Source: an uncultured Veillonellaceae bacterium
Lineage (GTDB): Bacteria; Bacillota; Negativicutes; Veillonellales; Dialisteraceae
Assembly: GCA_927353735.1 (NCBI GenBank)
Contig: CAKMIA010000003.1
Coordinates: 1 to 64,000, forward strand
Length of the DNA stretch: 64,000 nucleotides
Reading direction: 5' to 3'
The notes beneath the pieces were generated by a model that made no database searches, was not told the DNA's origin, and saw only the letters and a list, made by a program, of their open reading frames with translations. The translations under genes and the position numbers were made by a program. Shown piece by piece: positions 24,344 through 34,674 of the stretch. Numbering within the stretch: position 1 is the first letter of the stretch; every line of letters starts with the position of its first letter.

Positions 24344-25171
24344 ATGAAACTGAAAAAACTGTTTATCGCTCTCTGCGCTGCGGCGGCTGTCGTAGGCGCT
24401 GTAGCCGGCTGCGGCGGCGACACCGCAAAGAGCGGCTCCGCGGACAGCGGCAAGAAGGAGATCACCGTCGGCATCAACCCGGGCTACAGTGAAAAGATCC
24501 TCGAAGTGGTCCAGAAAAATGCAGAGAAAAACGGTCTGAAGGTCAATGTGCAGGTCTTCTCCGACTACGTGACGCCTGACCTGGCGCTGGCCAGCGGCGA
24601 CATTGATCTGAATGTCATTCAGCACAAGCCCTTCCTCGATGCATTCAATGAAAAGAACGGCACGAACCTGATCAGCATCGGCAATACCTATCTGGCTCCG
24701 CTCCGCCTCTACTCCTACAAGGTGAAGAGCGTGGATGAGCTGCAGGACGGCGCCACCATCGCCATCCCGAACGATCCCACCAACGGCGCGCGTGCTCTGC
24801 TCCTGCTGGAAAAACAGGGCCTGATCAAGCTGAAGAACGGCGTGGATCCGCTGAAAGCAGTACCGCAGGATATTGGGGAAAATCCGAAGAACTTCAACAT
24901 CATCGAACTGGAAGCACCGCAGCTCCCCCGTTCTCTCGATGACACCGACGCTTCCATCGTCAATGCAGGCTTCGCCAGCGACGCAGGTCTCTCTCAGGAC
25001 TATGCCATCGTCGTGGAAGACGATACCAGCCCCTATGTCAATATCGTTGCTGCCCGTGCAGAAGACAAGGACAATCCGCTGTATCAGCAGTTCGTGAAGG
25101 AATTCCAGACCGACGAGGTCCGTCAGTTCATCATCGACACCTGCAACGGCGCGCTGGTGCCCGGATTCTGA
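24344..25171 (+). CDS. metQ: MetQ-like methionine-binding lipoprotein
   Basis: A 275-residue NLPA/MetQ family substrate-binding lipoprotein. The signal peptide ends in the lipobox AVAGC (Cys about 23), followed by ITVGINPGYSEKILEV and VNVQVFSDYVTPDLALASGDIDLNVIQHKPFLDAF, the usual MetQ block. It should bind methionine for an ABC importer. The SAM riboswitch supports methionine as the ligand. The ATPase (MetN) and permease (MetI) genes are not adjacent, so they must be elsewhere. AGGAGG lies 8 bases before the ATG. Confidence 0.93.
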   Translation: MKLKKLFIALCAAAAVVGAVAGCGGDTAKSGSADSGKKEITVGINPGYSEKILEVVQKNAEKNGLKVNVQVFSDYVTPDLALASGDIDLNVIQHKPFLDAFNEKNGTNLISIGNTYLAPLRLYSYKVKSVDELQDGATIAIPNDPTNGARALLLLEKQGLIKLKNGVDPLKAVPQDIGENPKNFNIIELEAPQLPRSLDDTDASIVNAGFASDAGLSQDYAIVVEDDTSPYVNIVAARAEDKDNPLYQQFVKEFQTDEVRQFIIDTCNGALVPGF

Positions 25172-25189
25172 TCGGAACAGAGAATAAAG

Positions 25190-25217
25190 AAAAGACCGGT
25201 TTTCCGGTCTTTTTTTG
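25190..25217 (+). terminator. Terminator after metQ
   Basis: AGACCGG/CCGGTCT with a TTTT loop, followed by seven T. Confidence 0.93.
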
Positions 25218-25525
25218 TGCGTGAAAACGGAAGCTCCCCTGCCCGTTTTCACTGCGACGCCTCACGGCAGCGGCTGTCCGGGATGCAAAAATCGGCATAC
25301 GCCTCCCCTGTCCCGTTGGCTCCGGCTGTGGAAAAACGGGCGGTACCATTCCTGCGGGATGATATTTTCGGAGCGTTACAGGACTCTCCGGAGGAATGCA
25401 GGGCATACCCGGCAGGCCCCCTGCCCTTACGTCCTCTGCACAGGATGCGGAGATTTCAGCTGACAGTCGGAGACCTCCTCAGTCCGTCATGCCGGCCCGG
25501 CTTATTGCCCTTGCCCAGAGCAATC
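25218..25525. other. Unassigned 308-base GC-rich stretch
   Basis: No convincing gene is seen. A perfect 10-base inverted repeat (GTGAAAACGG/CCGTTTTCAC, 25221-25230 and 25243-25252) lies directly after the metQ terminator without its own T-run. Short open frames exist on both strands but lack ribosome sites and family features. It could be a gene remnant or a structured RNA. Confidence 0.4.
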
Positions 25526-25559
25526 AAAAACCACGGATCTTTCAAGATCCGTGGTTTTT
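25526..25559. terminator. Bidirectional terminator after the PBP1A gene
   Basis: AACCACGGATCTT/AAGATCCGTGGTT with a 2-base centre, flanked by A5 on the left and T5 on the right. It serves the minus strand PBP1A gene. Confidence 0.93.
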
Positions 25560-25568
25560 ATATGTGCG

Positions 25569-27635
25569 TTATTCTTCGCCCTTGACCTTGCCGGAGATGC
25601 GGTCGAGGATCTGGCTGCCGGCCTTCTTGGCCGCTTCCACAGCGTTCTTCTTTTTATCCGCTTCGGCCTTCTTGGCTTCTTCGGCTTTCTTCTTCTCTTC
25701 GGCCTTCCTGGCTTCCGCTGCTGCGGCGGCCATGCGTTCCTGCGCCGCTCTGGAGAGCTTGAACGAGGAGGCCGGCGTATCGACCAGGGCCTGACTCATG
25801 AAGTCCCGCCAGATGGTAGCCGGGAGGGTGCCGCCGGTGTAGCCGGCGTTGCTGGAATTGTCGTCGCCGACCCAGACGGCAGCGACCATATCCGGCGTGT
25901 AGCCGATGAACCAGGCGTCGTGCTCGTCATCGGTGGTGCCCGTTTTGCCCGCCATGGGACGGCCGATGTAGGCTCCGCCGCCGGTGCCCTGCAGTACGGC
26001 ATCCTGCAGAATGCTGTTCAGCTCCTGCACGGCGTCTTCCTTCAGGACCTGCTTGCCGCTGTCCGGCGTTTCATGCTCTTCCAGCACGTTGCCGTCCCGG
26101 TCGAGCACCTTCAGGATGGCCATGGGTTCTACCAGACGGCCGTCGTTGGCAAAGACGCTGTACGCCTTGGCCATATCCCAGAGGGAAACGCCTTTGGTGA
26201 GGCCGCCGATGGAGGCGGCGAGGTTCACGTCGCTGTATTCTCCGCTGTCCACGAGAGTGGAAATGCCGCAGTCCTTAGCGGTCTGGATGATGTCGGCGAT
26301 GCCCACATCGTTGGCCAGATTGATGGTGGGGATATTCAGGGAATCCACCAGCGCATCATGGAGGGTGACCTGCCCGCTGTAGGTGCCGTCGTAGTTCTTC
26401 GGCGTCCAGCCGCCTGCAAAGGTGACCTTCTTATTGTCGATCATCGTGTAGGAATGACGGCCCTTTTCCAGGGCGGTCACATAGGTGAAGGGCTTGAACG
26501 AGGAGCCCGGCTGGCGGATCATCTGTACGGCGCGGTTGAAGTGGTCCTCCCCGCGGCCGCCCACCATGGCGAGGATCTGGCCTGTCTTGGCTTCCAGCGC
26601 GAGTACAGCGCCCTGCGGCTGGGTCAGGCCGTTTTCATCCTTGAAGCCTGCCGGCAGGTCATTCTTCACGGCCTCTTCGGCGGCCTTCTGCATATCCAGA
26701 TCGAGGGTGGTGTATACTTGCAGGCCTTCCTTGTAGATGGATTCAGAGTCGTATTTATCGGAAAGCTCCTGCACGATATAGGAAACGAAATAGGAGGCGA
26801 CGGAGCTGGTGCCGGAGGCATCGGGCTTCGCCAGATGGAGGTCTGCCTGCTTCGCTTCTGCGGCCTGCTCCTGCGTGATGTAGCCGTATTTTGCCATCTG
26901 GTCAAGAACGACAGCCTGACGGGATTTGGCTGCTTCCACACTGCGGAACGGCGAGTAGTAATTCGGGCTGTTCGGGAGGCCGGCGATGAGGGCGCACTGC
27001 GCCAGATCGAGATCCTTCACGTCCTTGCCGAAATAGACCTTCGAGGCGGTCTGGATGCCGTAACAGCCCTGACCGAAGTAGATCTGGTTCATGTACATCT
27101 CAAGGATCTCGTCCTTGGTGTACTTCTGCTCGATCTCCAGCGCGAGCACCGCTTCGAGGAGCTTACGCTTCAGGGTCTGCTCCTGCGTGAGGAAAGCGTT
27201 GCGGGCGAGCTGCTGTGTGATGGTGCTGCCGCCCTGTCCCGTGGCGTCGCCGCTCACGATATTGCTGTATACGGCGCGGAGAATGCCCCGGGGATCGATG
27301 CCGTGGTGTTCATAGAACCGGACGTCCTCTGCCGCGATGAAGGCGTGCTGGAGATTTTCCGGCACCTGAGACAGCGGCACTGGGAGACGGTTTTCCTCGG
27401 CGTGGATGGTGGTGATGAGGCGGCCCTTGCGGTCAAAGACCTGAGAGGACGCGTCGGGCGTCATGGTGCGGCTCACATCAGGCAGCCCGCCCCAGACGGC
27501 GCTCAGAAAGCCTGCGGCGGCTCCGCAGGTGACGATGAGCAGGATGACTGCGAGAAAGATGAAAATTTTCTTCAGCGGCGACGACCGCTTCCGGGGTTTC
27601 TCTCTCGCACTGCGGCGAATATCTGAATCTTTCAT
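25569..27635 (-). CDS. Class A penicillin-binding protein (PBP1A-type)
   Basis: A 688-residue bifunctional peptidoglycan synthase. A basic cytoplasmic tail is followed by one membrane segment, then a GT51 glycosyltransferase domain with the catalytic Glu in EDVRFYEHHGIDPRG and GGSTITQQLARN. The transpeptidase domain follows, with SSFK (nucleophile Ser), SLN and KTGTT. The C-terminal ~55 residues are an Ala/Lys/Glu-rich tail. Start 27635 has AAAGGA 6 bases upstream; an ATG five codons earlier has none. It is the last gene of a minus-strand series after the porin and pilC. Confidence 0.95.
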   Translation of the reverse strand: MKDSDIRRSAREKPRKRSSPLKKIFIFLAVILLIVTCGAAAGFLSAVWGGLPDVSRTMTPDASSQVFDRKGRLITTIHAEENRLPVPLSQVPENLQHAFIAAEDVRFYEHHGIDPRGILRAVYSNIVSGDATGQGGSTITQQLARNAFLTQEQTLKRKLLEAVLALEIEQKYTKDEILEMYMNQIYFGQGCYGIQTASKVYFGKDVKDLDLAQCALIAGLPNSPNYYSPFRSVEAAKSRQAVVLDQMAKYGYITQEQAAEAKQADLHLAKPDASGTSSVASYFVSYIVQELSDKYDSESIYKEGLQVYTTLDLDMQKAAEEAVKNDLPAGFKDENGLTQPQGAVLALEAKTGQILAMVGGRGEDHFNRAVQMIRQPGSSFKPFTYVTALEKGRHSYTMIDNKKVTFAGGWTPKNYDGTYSGQVTLHDALVDSLNIPTINLANDVGIADIIQTAKDCGISTLVDSGEYSDVNLAASIGGLTKGVSLWDMAKAYSVFANDGRLVEPMAILKVLDRDGNVLEEHETPDSGKQVLKEDAVQELNSILQDAVLQGTGGGAYIGRPMAGKTGTTDDEHDAWFIGYTPDMVAAVWVGDDNSSNAGYTGGTLPATIWRDFMSQALVDTPASSFKLSRAAQERMAAAAAEARKAEEKKKAEEAKKAEADKKKNAVEAAKKAGSQILDRISGKVKGEE

Positions 27636-27705
27636 GGAAATTCCTTTCATGGAACAAATGGGATGATATTTGCCTTATTATATCACATCCCGTATGGGAG
27701 AGGAC

Positions 27706-28878
27706 TTACCAGCCCCGGCCCACAGCGGTGAAGACGGGGATCATCACGGTGAAGACCACCGCCGCGGTGAGGCCCCCTACGGCGCAGAGAAGCGCCGGCT
27801 CCAGCACGGCCTTCAGACGGGCGAGCTTCCGCTCCGTTTCTTCTGTGAGGAGGCGGGCCGCTTCCCTCAGAAAGGCCGGGAGCTCGCCGCTCTCCGCGCC
27901 GGCCGCGGCCATGTGGACCACAAGTGGCGGCGCCTGAGCAGCCCGGCGGAGGGATTCCGCCAGACCGGCACCCCGGGCCAGAGCCTCCCGCATGCGGGCA
28001 ATGCGCCGCTTTCCTTCCCCGTTGCCGGCGGTCTCCTCCGCCGCGGCGAGGGCTTCCGAGAGCGGGCTCCCACTCTGGAGCAGCGCCGACAGAGAGGCGC
28101 AGAAGCGGATGAAAAAGAGGCGCCGCACGAAGCGGGACCGGAAAAGAAACCGCTCCCACTGATTTCGTCCGGATTCCGTGCGTTTCCAGACAAAGAGGAT
28201 GAGCACTGCCGTCAGCGGGACCAGCAGAAGAAGAAGACCATAGACGCGGAGGAAGAGCCCCAGCGACAGCGCGCCCCGGGTCAGCGCCGGCAGAGGCAGA
28301 TGGAGCGCATCGAACAGCAGGGAAAAGGACGGGAGGATCACCATGAGAAGCAGCAGAAATACGGCACAGGCAAAGCAGAGGATAAAAACCGGATAGGCCA
28401 GTGCCGCGATCCACTGGCGGCGCATGGCCGCGGCCTTTTCATAATACACGGACAGCCGGGCGAGTTGCTCCGGCAGCGTGCCGCTCCGCTCGCCCACGGT
28501 GATCATGGAGAGAAAAAAGGGCGGAAAGGCGCCGCTTCGGCGGAAAGCATCGCCGAGCATCTGACCGGAAGCGACCGTCCGGGAAATCTCCGTGAGCGTT
28601 TCCCGGAGGGCGCGGTTTCCGTGGGAAGCGATGACCGCCAGCGATTCCGTAAGGGGCAGGCCGGCCGCCAGCAGAGAGGACCATTCCCGGCAGAAAACAG
28701 ACAGCGCCCGTCCAGACAGGGCCTTCCGCCGGAACCGGCGGGGCAGCTCCTGCAGGTGTGCAATGGTGCAGCCCTGCTCATGAAGACGGGCAGCGGCCTC
28801 CTGCGCGGTGTCGGCGGTGATCACACCGGTCTCGGCCGTTCCGTCTTCGCGGAATATCTTGTAGCTGTATCGTTTCAT
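27706..28878 (-). CDS. pilC: PilC/GspF-type inner-membrane platform protein
   Basis: A 390-residue protein with two GspF (T2SSF) domains, each ending in membrane segments, as in type IV pilus PilC and type II secretion GspF. Visible blocks are LSVFCREWSSLLAAGLPLTESL and ITVGERSGTLPEQLARLSVYYE in repeat 1, and RFCASLSALLQSGSPLSEAL and MAAAGAESGELPAFL in repeat 2. It should assemble with the PilB- and PilT-like ATPases encoded at 44381-46535, some 16 kb away. GGAGG lies 5 bases before the ATG. Confidence 0.9.
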   Translation of the reverse strand: MKRYSYKIFREDGTAETGVITADTAQEAAARLHEQGCTIAHLQELPRRFRRKALSGRALSVFCREWSSLLAAGLPLTESLAVIASHGNRALRETLTEISRTVASGQMLGDAFRRSGAFPPFFLSMITVGERSGTLPEQLARLSVYYEKAAAMRRQWIAALAYPVFILCFACAVFLLLLMVILPSFSLLFDALHLPLPALTRGALSLGLFLRVYGLLLLLVPLTAVLILFVWKRTESGRNQWERFLFRSRFVRRLFFIRFCASLSALLQSGSPLSEALAAAEETAGNGEGKRRIARMREALARGAGLAESLRRAAQAPPLVVHMAAAGAESGELPAFLREAARLLTEETERKLARLKAVLEPALLCAVGGLTAAVVFTVMIPVFTAVGRGW

Positions 28879-28968
28879 GGGCGCCTCCGGAAAGAATCGC
28901 AGCGGATGTTCTTTTCTTCATTATAAACCGCGGGCGGGCGCACGGTGGAGTCTCCCGCTTCCGAGCGC

Positions 28969-29000
28969 AAAAAAAAGACCCCCTGAAGGGAGTCTTTTTT
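28969..29000 (-). terminator. Terminator after the SLH porin gene
   Basis: AAGACTCCC/GGGGGTCTT-type stem with a short loop, A-rich on one side and eight T on the minus-strand 3' side. Confidence 0.9.
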
Positions 29001-29009
29001 ACAGTGCTT

Positions 29010-30242
29010 TTAGAATACGTAGTTCAAGCCGATTTCAAAGGCACCGTCAAGATCTTTTTCACCGCTGTGATCTGCATCATAGCCGAATTCATATTCTCCG
29101 TGGAGATATACGTTTTCCATGAGAGCCACATCACCGGTAGCGAGCCAGAAGTTTGCATCCTGCAGGAAGATGTCGCCGTCGATGTCGAGGCCGGACATAT
29201 CTTTATGATACAGGCCCTGTTCTACATCATAGTACGCCACATCGATGTTGAAGGAGCCCGGCTTCTGGAGGTCCATCGCGCCGTAGCCGAGTCCGGCTGC
29301 CCAGATCTGGGGATCGCCCTTGGCATCGGTGTCCTGGTAGTAGTCGCCGAATACGCGGAAATCACCGACCGGAATGAGGAGGTTGACGCCGTAAGTGTTG
29401 GCAGAAGTTTTTGCTCCATTTTCAATAAAGCTGGAAGTGGTGTAGTAGTCTACGCCGAGTTTGGCGAAGCCGAAGTTGCCTTTGGCCTGTGCATAAAAAG
29501 CATCGGCTGCACCAAAGCTGTTATCGCCCGTATTTGCATCTCTGAAATGGCCGAAACCAAATTTCAGGGAATAGTCGTCATTGAAGAGGACCTGTGCTTC
29601 CGCGCCGTCGAAGGCATTGCCGTAGAGCCAGGTGCCCTGGGTGCCCATGTCGACTTCATAGCGGCCGAGGGTCAGGCCGACCTTGTCGCCGAAATCATGG
29701 TGTACATACATGCGGTCCATGGTGACATTGGCATCGCCGGCGCCCTTCAGGTCAACGTTGCCCGTGCTGAAACGGCCATAGACGTAGGTGCTGTCATTGA
29801 CCTGGCCCTTGGCTGCGATACGGATACGGCCGTTCCAGGAATCATCACCCTTGGCGTCTTTGATATAGCGCATACGGGCGTTGCCGCTCCAGGAGATGTT
29901 GCCCACTTTCTTTTCCAGATTGGAAACGCGTACGCCCAGGCTGTCCAGTTCGTCAGCGTATTCCGCAGCGAGCTTGTCGATGGTGGCGCGCTGTTCCGCG
30001 TTGTACTGGTCTTCCTTTGCCATCAGGCGGGCAATGATCTGCGCCATTTCATAACGGGTGATGTTTTTCTGGCCGCCGAAGGTGCCGTCCGGATAGCCTT
30101 CCACGATGCCCTGATCGGAGAGATCAGCCACTGCCTGGTAAGCCCAGTCGGAAGTGGATACATCAGAGAACGGATTGGCTGCATAAGCGGATGCGCCTGC
30201 AGCGAGAGCAGCTACAGCTGCCATTGCGAGAATCTTTTTCAT
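29010..30242 (-). CDS. SLH-domain outer-membrane porin (OmpM type)
   Basis: A 410-residue outer-membrane protein. A signal peptide (cleavage near ASAYA) leads to one SLH domain (FSDVSTSDWAYQAVADL...GYPDGTFGGQKNITRYEMAQIIARL), a coiled-coil spacer, and a beta-barrel of alternating aromatic strands ending in LNYVF with a terminal Phe. In Negativicutes such porins tether the outer membrane to polyamine-modified peptidoglycan through SLH and also conduct small solutes. It has a strong promoter and long leader, expected for an abundant protein. This is the best marker of the organism's diderm nature. Confidence 0.94.
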   Translation of the reverse strand: MKKILAMAAVAALAAGASAYAANPFSDVSTSDWAYQAVADLSDQGIVEGYPDGTFGGQKNITRYEMAQIIARLMAKEDQYNAEQRATIDKLAAEYADELDSLGVRVSNLEKKVGNISWSGNARMRYIKDAKGDDSWNGRIRIAAKGQVNDSTYVYGRFSTGNVDLKGAGDANVTMDRMYVHHDFGDKVGLTLGRYEVDMGTQGTWLYGNAFDGAEAQVLFNDDYSLKFGFGHFRDANTGDNSFGAADAFYAQAKGNFGFAKLGVDYYTTSSFIENGAKTSANTYGVNLLIPVGDFRVFGDYYQDTDAKGDPQIWAAGLGYGAMDLQKPGSFNIDVAYYDVEQGLYHKDMSGLDIDGDIFLQDANFWLATGDVALMENVYLHGEYEFGYDADHSGEKDLDGAFEIGLNYVF

Positions 30243-30408
30243 AGTTTCTTCGCTCCTTTGGAATAATTGTCTTTCTCGGAAGAAAAATATCCGCGGAAGC
30301 GATGGGCAAGAGTGTCCATGTTTCCTCTGCGGGCGTCCGCATCCATTTTCCGGCTTTTACAGGAAAGACGAAACACCGTTTGATTGGTGTTCTGTAAAAA
30401 CTGAACAC

Positions 30409-30438
30409 ATTGTAACAACCTGTATTCGTTTATGTCAA
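30409..30438 (-). promoter_or_regulatory. Strong promoter of the SLH porin
   Basis: Perfect TTGACA (30433-30438), 18-base spacer, TACAAT (30409-30414) on the minus strand. The predicted leader is about 160 bases and begins with an AACACC/GGTGTT hairpin (30372-30391). Confidence 0.88.
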
Positions 30439-30455
30439 GGAAAATCGGGATTTTT

Positions 30456-30474
30456 ATGCATAGATTCTATGCAT
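30456..30474. promoter_or_regulatory. Perfect palindrome upstream of the porin promoter
   Basis: ATGCATAGA and TCTATGCAT flank one base, about 18 bases upstream of the porin -35 box. The placement suits an activator or repressor site; the regulator is unknown. Confidence 0.5.
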
Positions 30475-30540
30475 GGAGGGCATTCCCTGAAGGAAGAAAG
30501 GACAAAATCCCCAGGAAAATACGGCGCTTTTTGAGGCAGT

Positions 30541-30593
30541 AAAAAAGGCGGGCTGAAAGTTTATGCATGGGTACGCATAAGTTTCAGCCCGCC
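30541..30593 (-). terminator. Long-stem terminator after the SLC13-like gene
   Basis: Near-perfect 19-base arms starting GGCGGGCTGAAA, with a one-base bulge and an 8-base loop, then six T on the minus strand, 14 bases past the stop codon. Confidence 0.9.
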
Positions 30594-30606
30594 GAATATC
30601 GGCTGC

Positions 30607-31737
30607 TCAGGTGAGGACGGCCGCCGCCAGAGAGAGGACCGCAAGGAAGGCCAGATTCCACAGGGTGAATACCTTCAGGAAGGCCGCTTTCTTGTAGGGA
30701 TAGACCGCAGAATAGAACTGGAAGGTGATGAGGCTGGCCAGAGAGGCCACCAGCGTACCCAGACCGCCCAGATTGACGCCGGTGAGGAGCGCCGCGTAGT
30801 CCCGGCTGAATCCGGACAGAAGAACGGCTGCGGGGACATTGCTGATGATCTGACTGGCGAGCAGTCCCGTCCAGAGCTCCCGCCCTGCCACCAGCGAGGT
30901 GAGCAGGGCATTTACCTCAGGCAGGCGGCGCACATTGCCCACGAAGATGAAAAAGCAGAGAAAGGTGAGCAGCAGGAAATAATCCACGCCGCGGAAGATC
31001 TTCCGGTCCGTGACGAAGAGCACTGCTGCGGTGACGAGAAAGACCGGCCCGTAGGGCAGCACGTGAAAGACCACGAGGAGCGCCAGCACAAGCAGAAAAA
31101 GATACGGCAGAAGCGCCGGAAAGAGCGGCCGGTCCCCTGTTTCCGTCTGAATGTGGATGGTGCTCGCAAAGACGTGATTTCTGCCGGAGGCGGCCGCCGC
31201 GGCGAGAAGCACAAGGGACAGCGCCGCATAGGGCAGGACGGCGCGGGCGAAATCCGCCATGGACAGGTGCGCGATAGAGCAGAGATAGATATTCTGCGGA
31301 TTGCCGATGGGCGTGGCCATGCTGCCCAGATTGGCGGCAATGGTCTCCAGCACAGCCAGCGTGAGCACCTGATTCCCCTCTCCGATGCGGCGGAAGACGA
31401 GGAGCGTAAACGGGATGAAGGTGATGAGCGTCACGTCATTGGTGATGATCATGCTGCTGAAAAAGCAGAGCAGTACCATCGTCACGGAGAGCTTCCGCAG
31501 GGTGCGCGCCCGCGCGAGGAGGGACTCGCCCAGCAGAAGAAAGACGCCGAGGGAACGGAAGCCCGCCACGATGGCCATGAGACAAAAAAGCAGCGCCAGC
31601 GTGCGGAAATCCGGATAGGTCAGATAGTCCGCATCGGGCGGGACGGCCGCGGCGGAAAGAAGCGCCAGTACGGCAGAGACGCAGAGCACGGTCTGCTTCC
31701 GGAAAAACTGCCGCAGCGCGGCAAGGGACTGATGCAA
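30607..31737 (-). CDS. SLC13/ArsB-NhaD superfamily permease
   Basis: A 376-residue membrane permease with about ten hydrophobic segments. The motif SMATPIGNPQNIYL is the superfamily's conserved ion-site loop, and a related pattern, ISNVPAAVLL, occurs in the second half. Substrates in this group are Na+-coupled dicarboxylates, citrate, arsenite or Na+/H+; the present one cannot be named. A TTG start at 31737 is chosen because AAAGGAGG lies 7 bases upstream, while the 51-codon upstream extension has no membrane or signal character. Confidence 0.8.
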   Translation of the reverse strand: MHQSLAALRQFFRKQTVLCVSAVLALLSAAAVPPDADYLTYPDFRTLALLFCLMAIVAGFRSLGVFLLLGESLLARARTLRKLSVTMVLLCFFSSMIITNDVTLITFIPFTLLVFRRIGEGNQVLTLAVLETIAANLGSMATPIGNPQNIYLCSIAHLSMADFARAVLPYAALSLVLLAAAAASGRNHVFASTIHIQTETGDRPLFPALLPYLFLLVLALLVVFHVLPYGPVFLVTAAVLFVTDRKIFRGVDYFLLLTFLCFFIFVGNVRRLPEVNALLTSLVAGRELWTGLLASQIISNVPAAVLLSGFSRDYAALLTGVNLGGLGTLVASLASLITFQFYSAVYPYKKAAFLKVFTLWNLAFLAVLSLAAAVLT

Positions 31738-31965
31738 GGGACGGCCTCCTTTCAGAGATGATGCCGGATGGATTTCTTCTGACAGTATACTCTGCTGTGC
31801 CGGCGCCGCCAAATGCAAAAATCGTGCCGCCGCAGGCGTTTTTTGATGCGCTGCCGCAGAGGCATCGCTGCCTTTGTATCTGTGCTTCAAAAAACTGGCA
31901 GGCCGCGGCCGCCGCGGCGGTTTTATCCTGCTGTGCCGGCGCCTTTCAGCGGAGTACAGGCAAAA

Positions 31966-31998
31966 GAAAAAAGCCCATGATGATCATGAGCTTTTTTT
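31966..31998 (-). terminator. Terminator after purA
   Basis: AAAGCTCATGA/TCATGGGCTTT imperfect stem with TCA loop, then six T on the minus strand. The remaining 31738-31965 gap has no gene; it carries a 16-base direct repeat (31792-31807 and 31928-31943). Confidence 0.85.
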
Positions 31999-32005
31999 GT
32001 CTGGA

Positions 32006-33349
<1,344 letters not shown>

Positions 33350-33381
33350 TTATAGCACACGAAATCCGTTCTTTTTTCTGA

Positions 33382-34674
33382 TCAGAGGCCGAAGCGGGCG
33401 AAGATCTCATCCACGTGGGAGAGCATGGGCCGGTAGTCGAAGCAGGCCTTGATCTCCTCCGGCGTGAGATACTTGCGCACGTCTTCATCCTTGCAGAGGT
33501 TTTCATAGAAATCCTCGCCCTGGAGCCAGCGCTTCATGGCGTTGCGCTGTACCCAGCGGTAAGCGGTGTCGCGGTATGCGCCCTTCGCGACGAGGGCGAG
33601 GAGCACCCGCGGGCTGTAGATGAGGCCGCCGGTGAGGTTCAGGTCGGCGAGCATCTTTTCCGGATAGACGAGCAGCTTGTCGATGAGGTTCGTCGTTTCG
33701 TTCAGGATGTAGTCGAGGGCCGTGGTGGCATCGGGGAGAATGACCCGTTCCACGGAGGAGTGGGAAATGTCTCTTTCATGCCAGAGCGGTACGTTTTCGA
33801 AAGCCGGGACCACGTAGCCCTGGATGAGGCGGGCCATGCCGCAGATGCGTTCGCTTCTGACGGGGTTTCTCTTGTGAGGCATCGCAGAGGAGCCCTTCTG
33901 CTTCGGGCTGAAATATTCTTCCGCTTCCCGCACTTCGGTGCGCTGGAGATGGCGGACTTCCAGAGCGATCTGGGACAGGGTGGAGGCGATGACGCCGAGG
34001 GTGGCCATGTATTCTGCATGATGGTCGCGCTGTACCACCTGGGTGGCGATGTCTTCGCGCTTCAGGCCCATTTTCTTGCACACGTATTCTTCCACGTAGG
34101 GATCGATGTCCGCATAGGTGCCGACAGCGCCGGAGAGCTTGCCCACGCGCATATTGTCAGCGGCATGCTTCATGCGGTCGATATTGCGCAGCGTTTCGGA
34201 ATACCACAGCAGGAGCTTCAGGCCGAAGGTGGTCGGTTCCGCATGGACGCCGTGGGTGCGGCCGATGGTGGGGGTATGCTTGAATTCCACCGCGCGGCGC
34301 TTCAGTACCTCGGCGAGGCGCTGGAGGTCGTCCAGAATGACGTCGGAGGCCTGGGAGAGCTGTACGCAGAGACCGGTGTCCTTCACGTCGGTGGACGTGA
34401 GGCCCATGTGGATGTATTTGGCTTCGTCGCCTACGTGTTCGCCCACGCAGGTGAGGAAAGCGATGATGTCGTGATTGATTTCCGCGTCGATCTCATGGAT
34501 GCGGTCCACATCGAAATCAGCTTTGGCCTTGATGACTTCCACCGCTTCCTTCGGGATGCGGCCCAGTTCGGCATTGGCTTCGCAGGCGGCGATTTCCACG
34601 TCGAGCATCGTCTGCCATTCATTTCTTTCATTCCAGATTTTTTCCATCACAGGACGGGTATATCTCGGTATCAT
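33382..34674 (-). CDS. purB: Adenylosuccinate lyase
   Basis: A 430-residue fumarase/aspartase-superfamily lyase that splits SAICAR and adenylosuccinate. The signature SSAMPHKRNP is present, as are TSTDVKDT and GRTHGVHAEPTTFG (catalytic His region). The ATG overlaps the stop of the FAD-dependent dehydrogenase gene (ATGA). It is followed 92 bases later by purA. Confidence 0.97.
   Translation of the reverse strand: MIPRYTRPVMEKIWNERNEWQTMLDVEIAACEANAELGRIPKEAVEVIKAKADFDVDRIHEIDAEINHDIIAFLTCVGEHVGDEAKYIHMGLTSTDVKDTGLCVQLSQASDVILDDLQRLAEVLKRRAVEFKHTPTIGRTHGVHAEPTTFGLKLLLWYSETLRNIDRMKHAADNMRVGKLSGAVGTYADIDPYVEEYVCKKMGLKREDIATQVVQRDHHAEYMATLGVIASTLSQIALEVRHLQRTEVREAEEYFSPKQKGSSAMPHKRNPVRSERICGMARLIQGYVVPAFENVPLWHERDISHSSVERVILPDATTALDYILNETTNLIDKLLVYPEKMLADLNLTGGLIYSPRVLLALVAKGAYRDTAYRWVQRNAMKRWLQGEDFYENLCKDEDVRKYLTPEEIKACFDYRPMLSHVDEIFARFGL

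Noticed and set aside
25215-25463. Short + strand frame with CPGC and CTGC motifs after metQ
   Set aside because: It starts in the metQ terminator with no ribosome site, and the cysteines do not form a known zinc or iron pattern.
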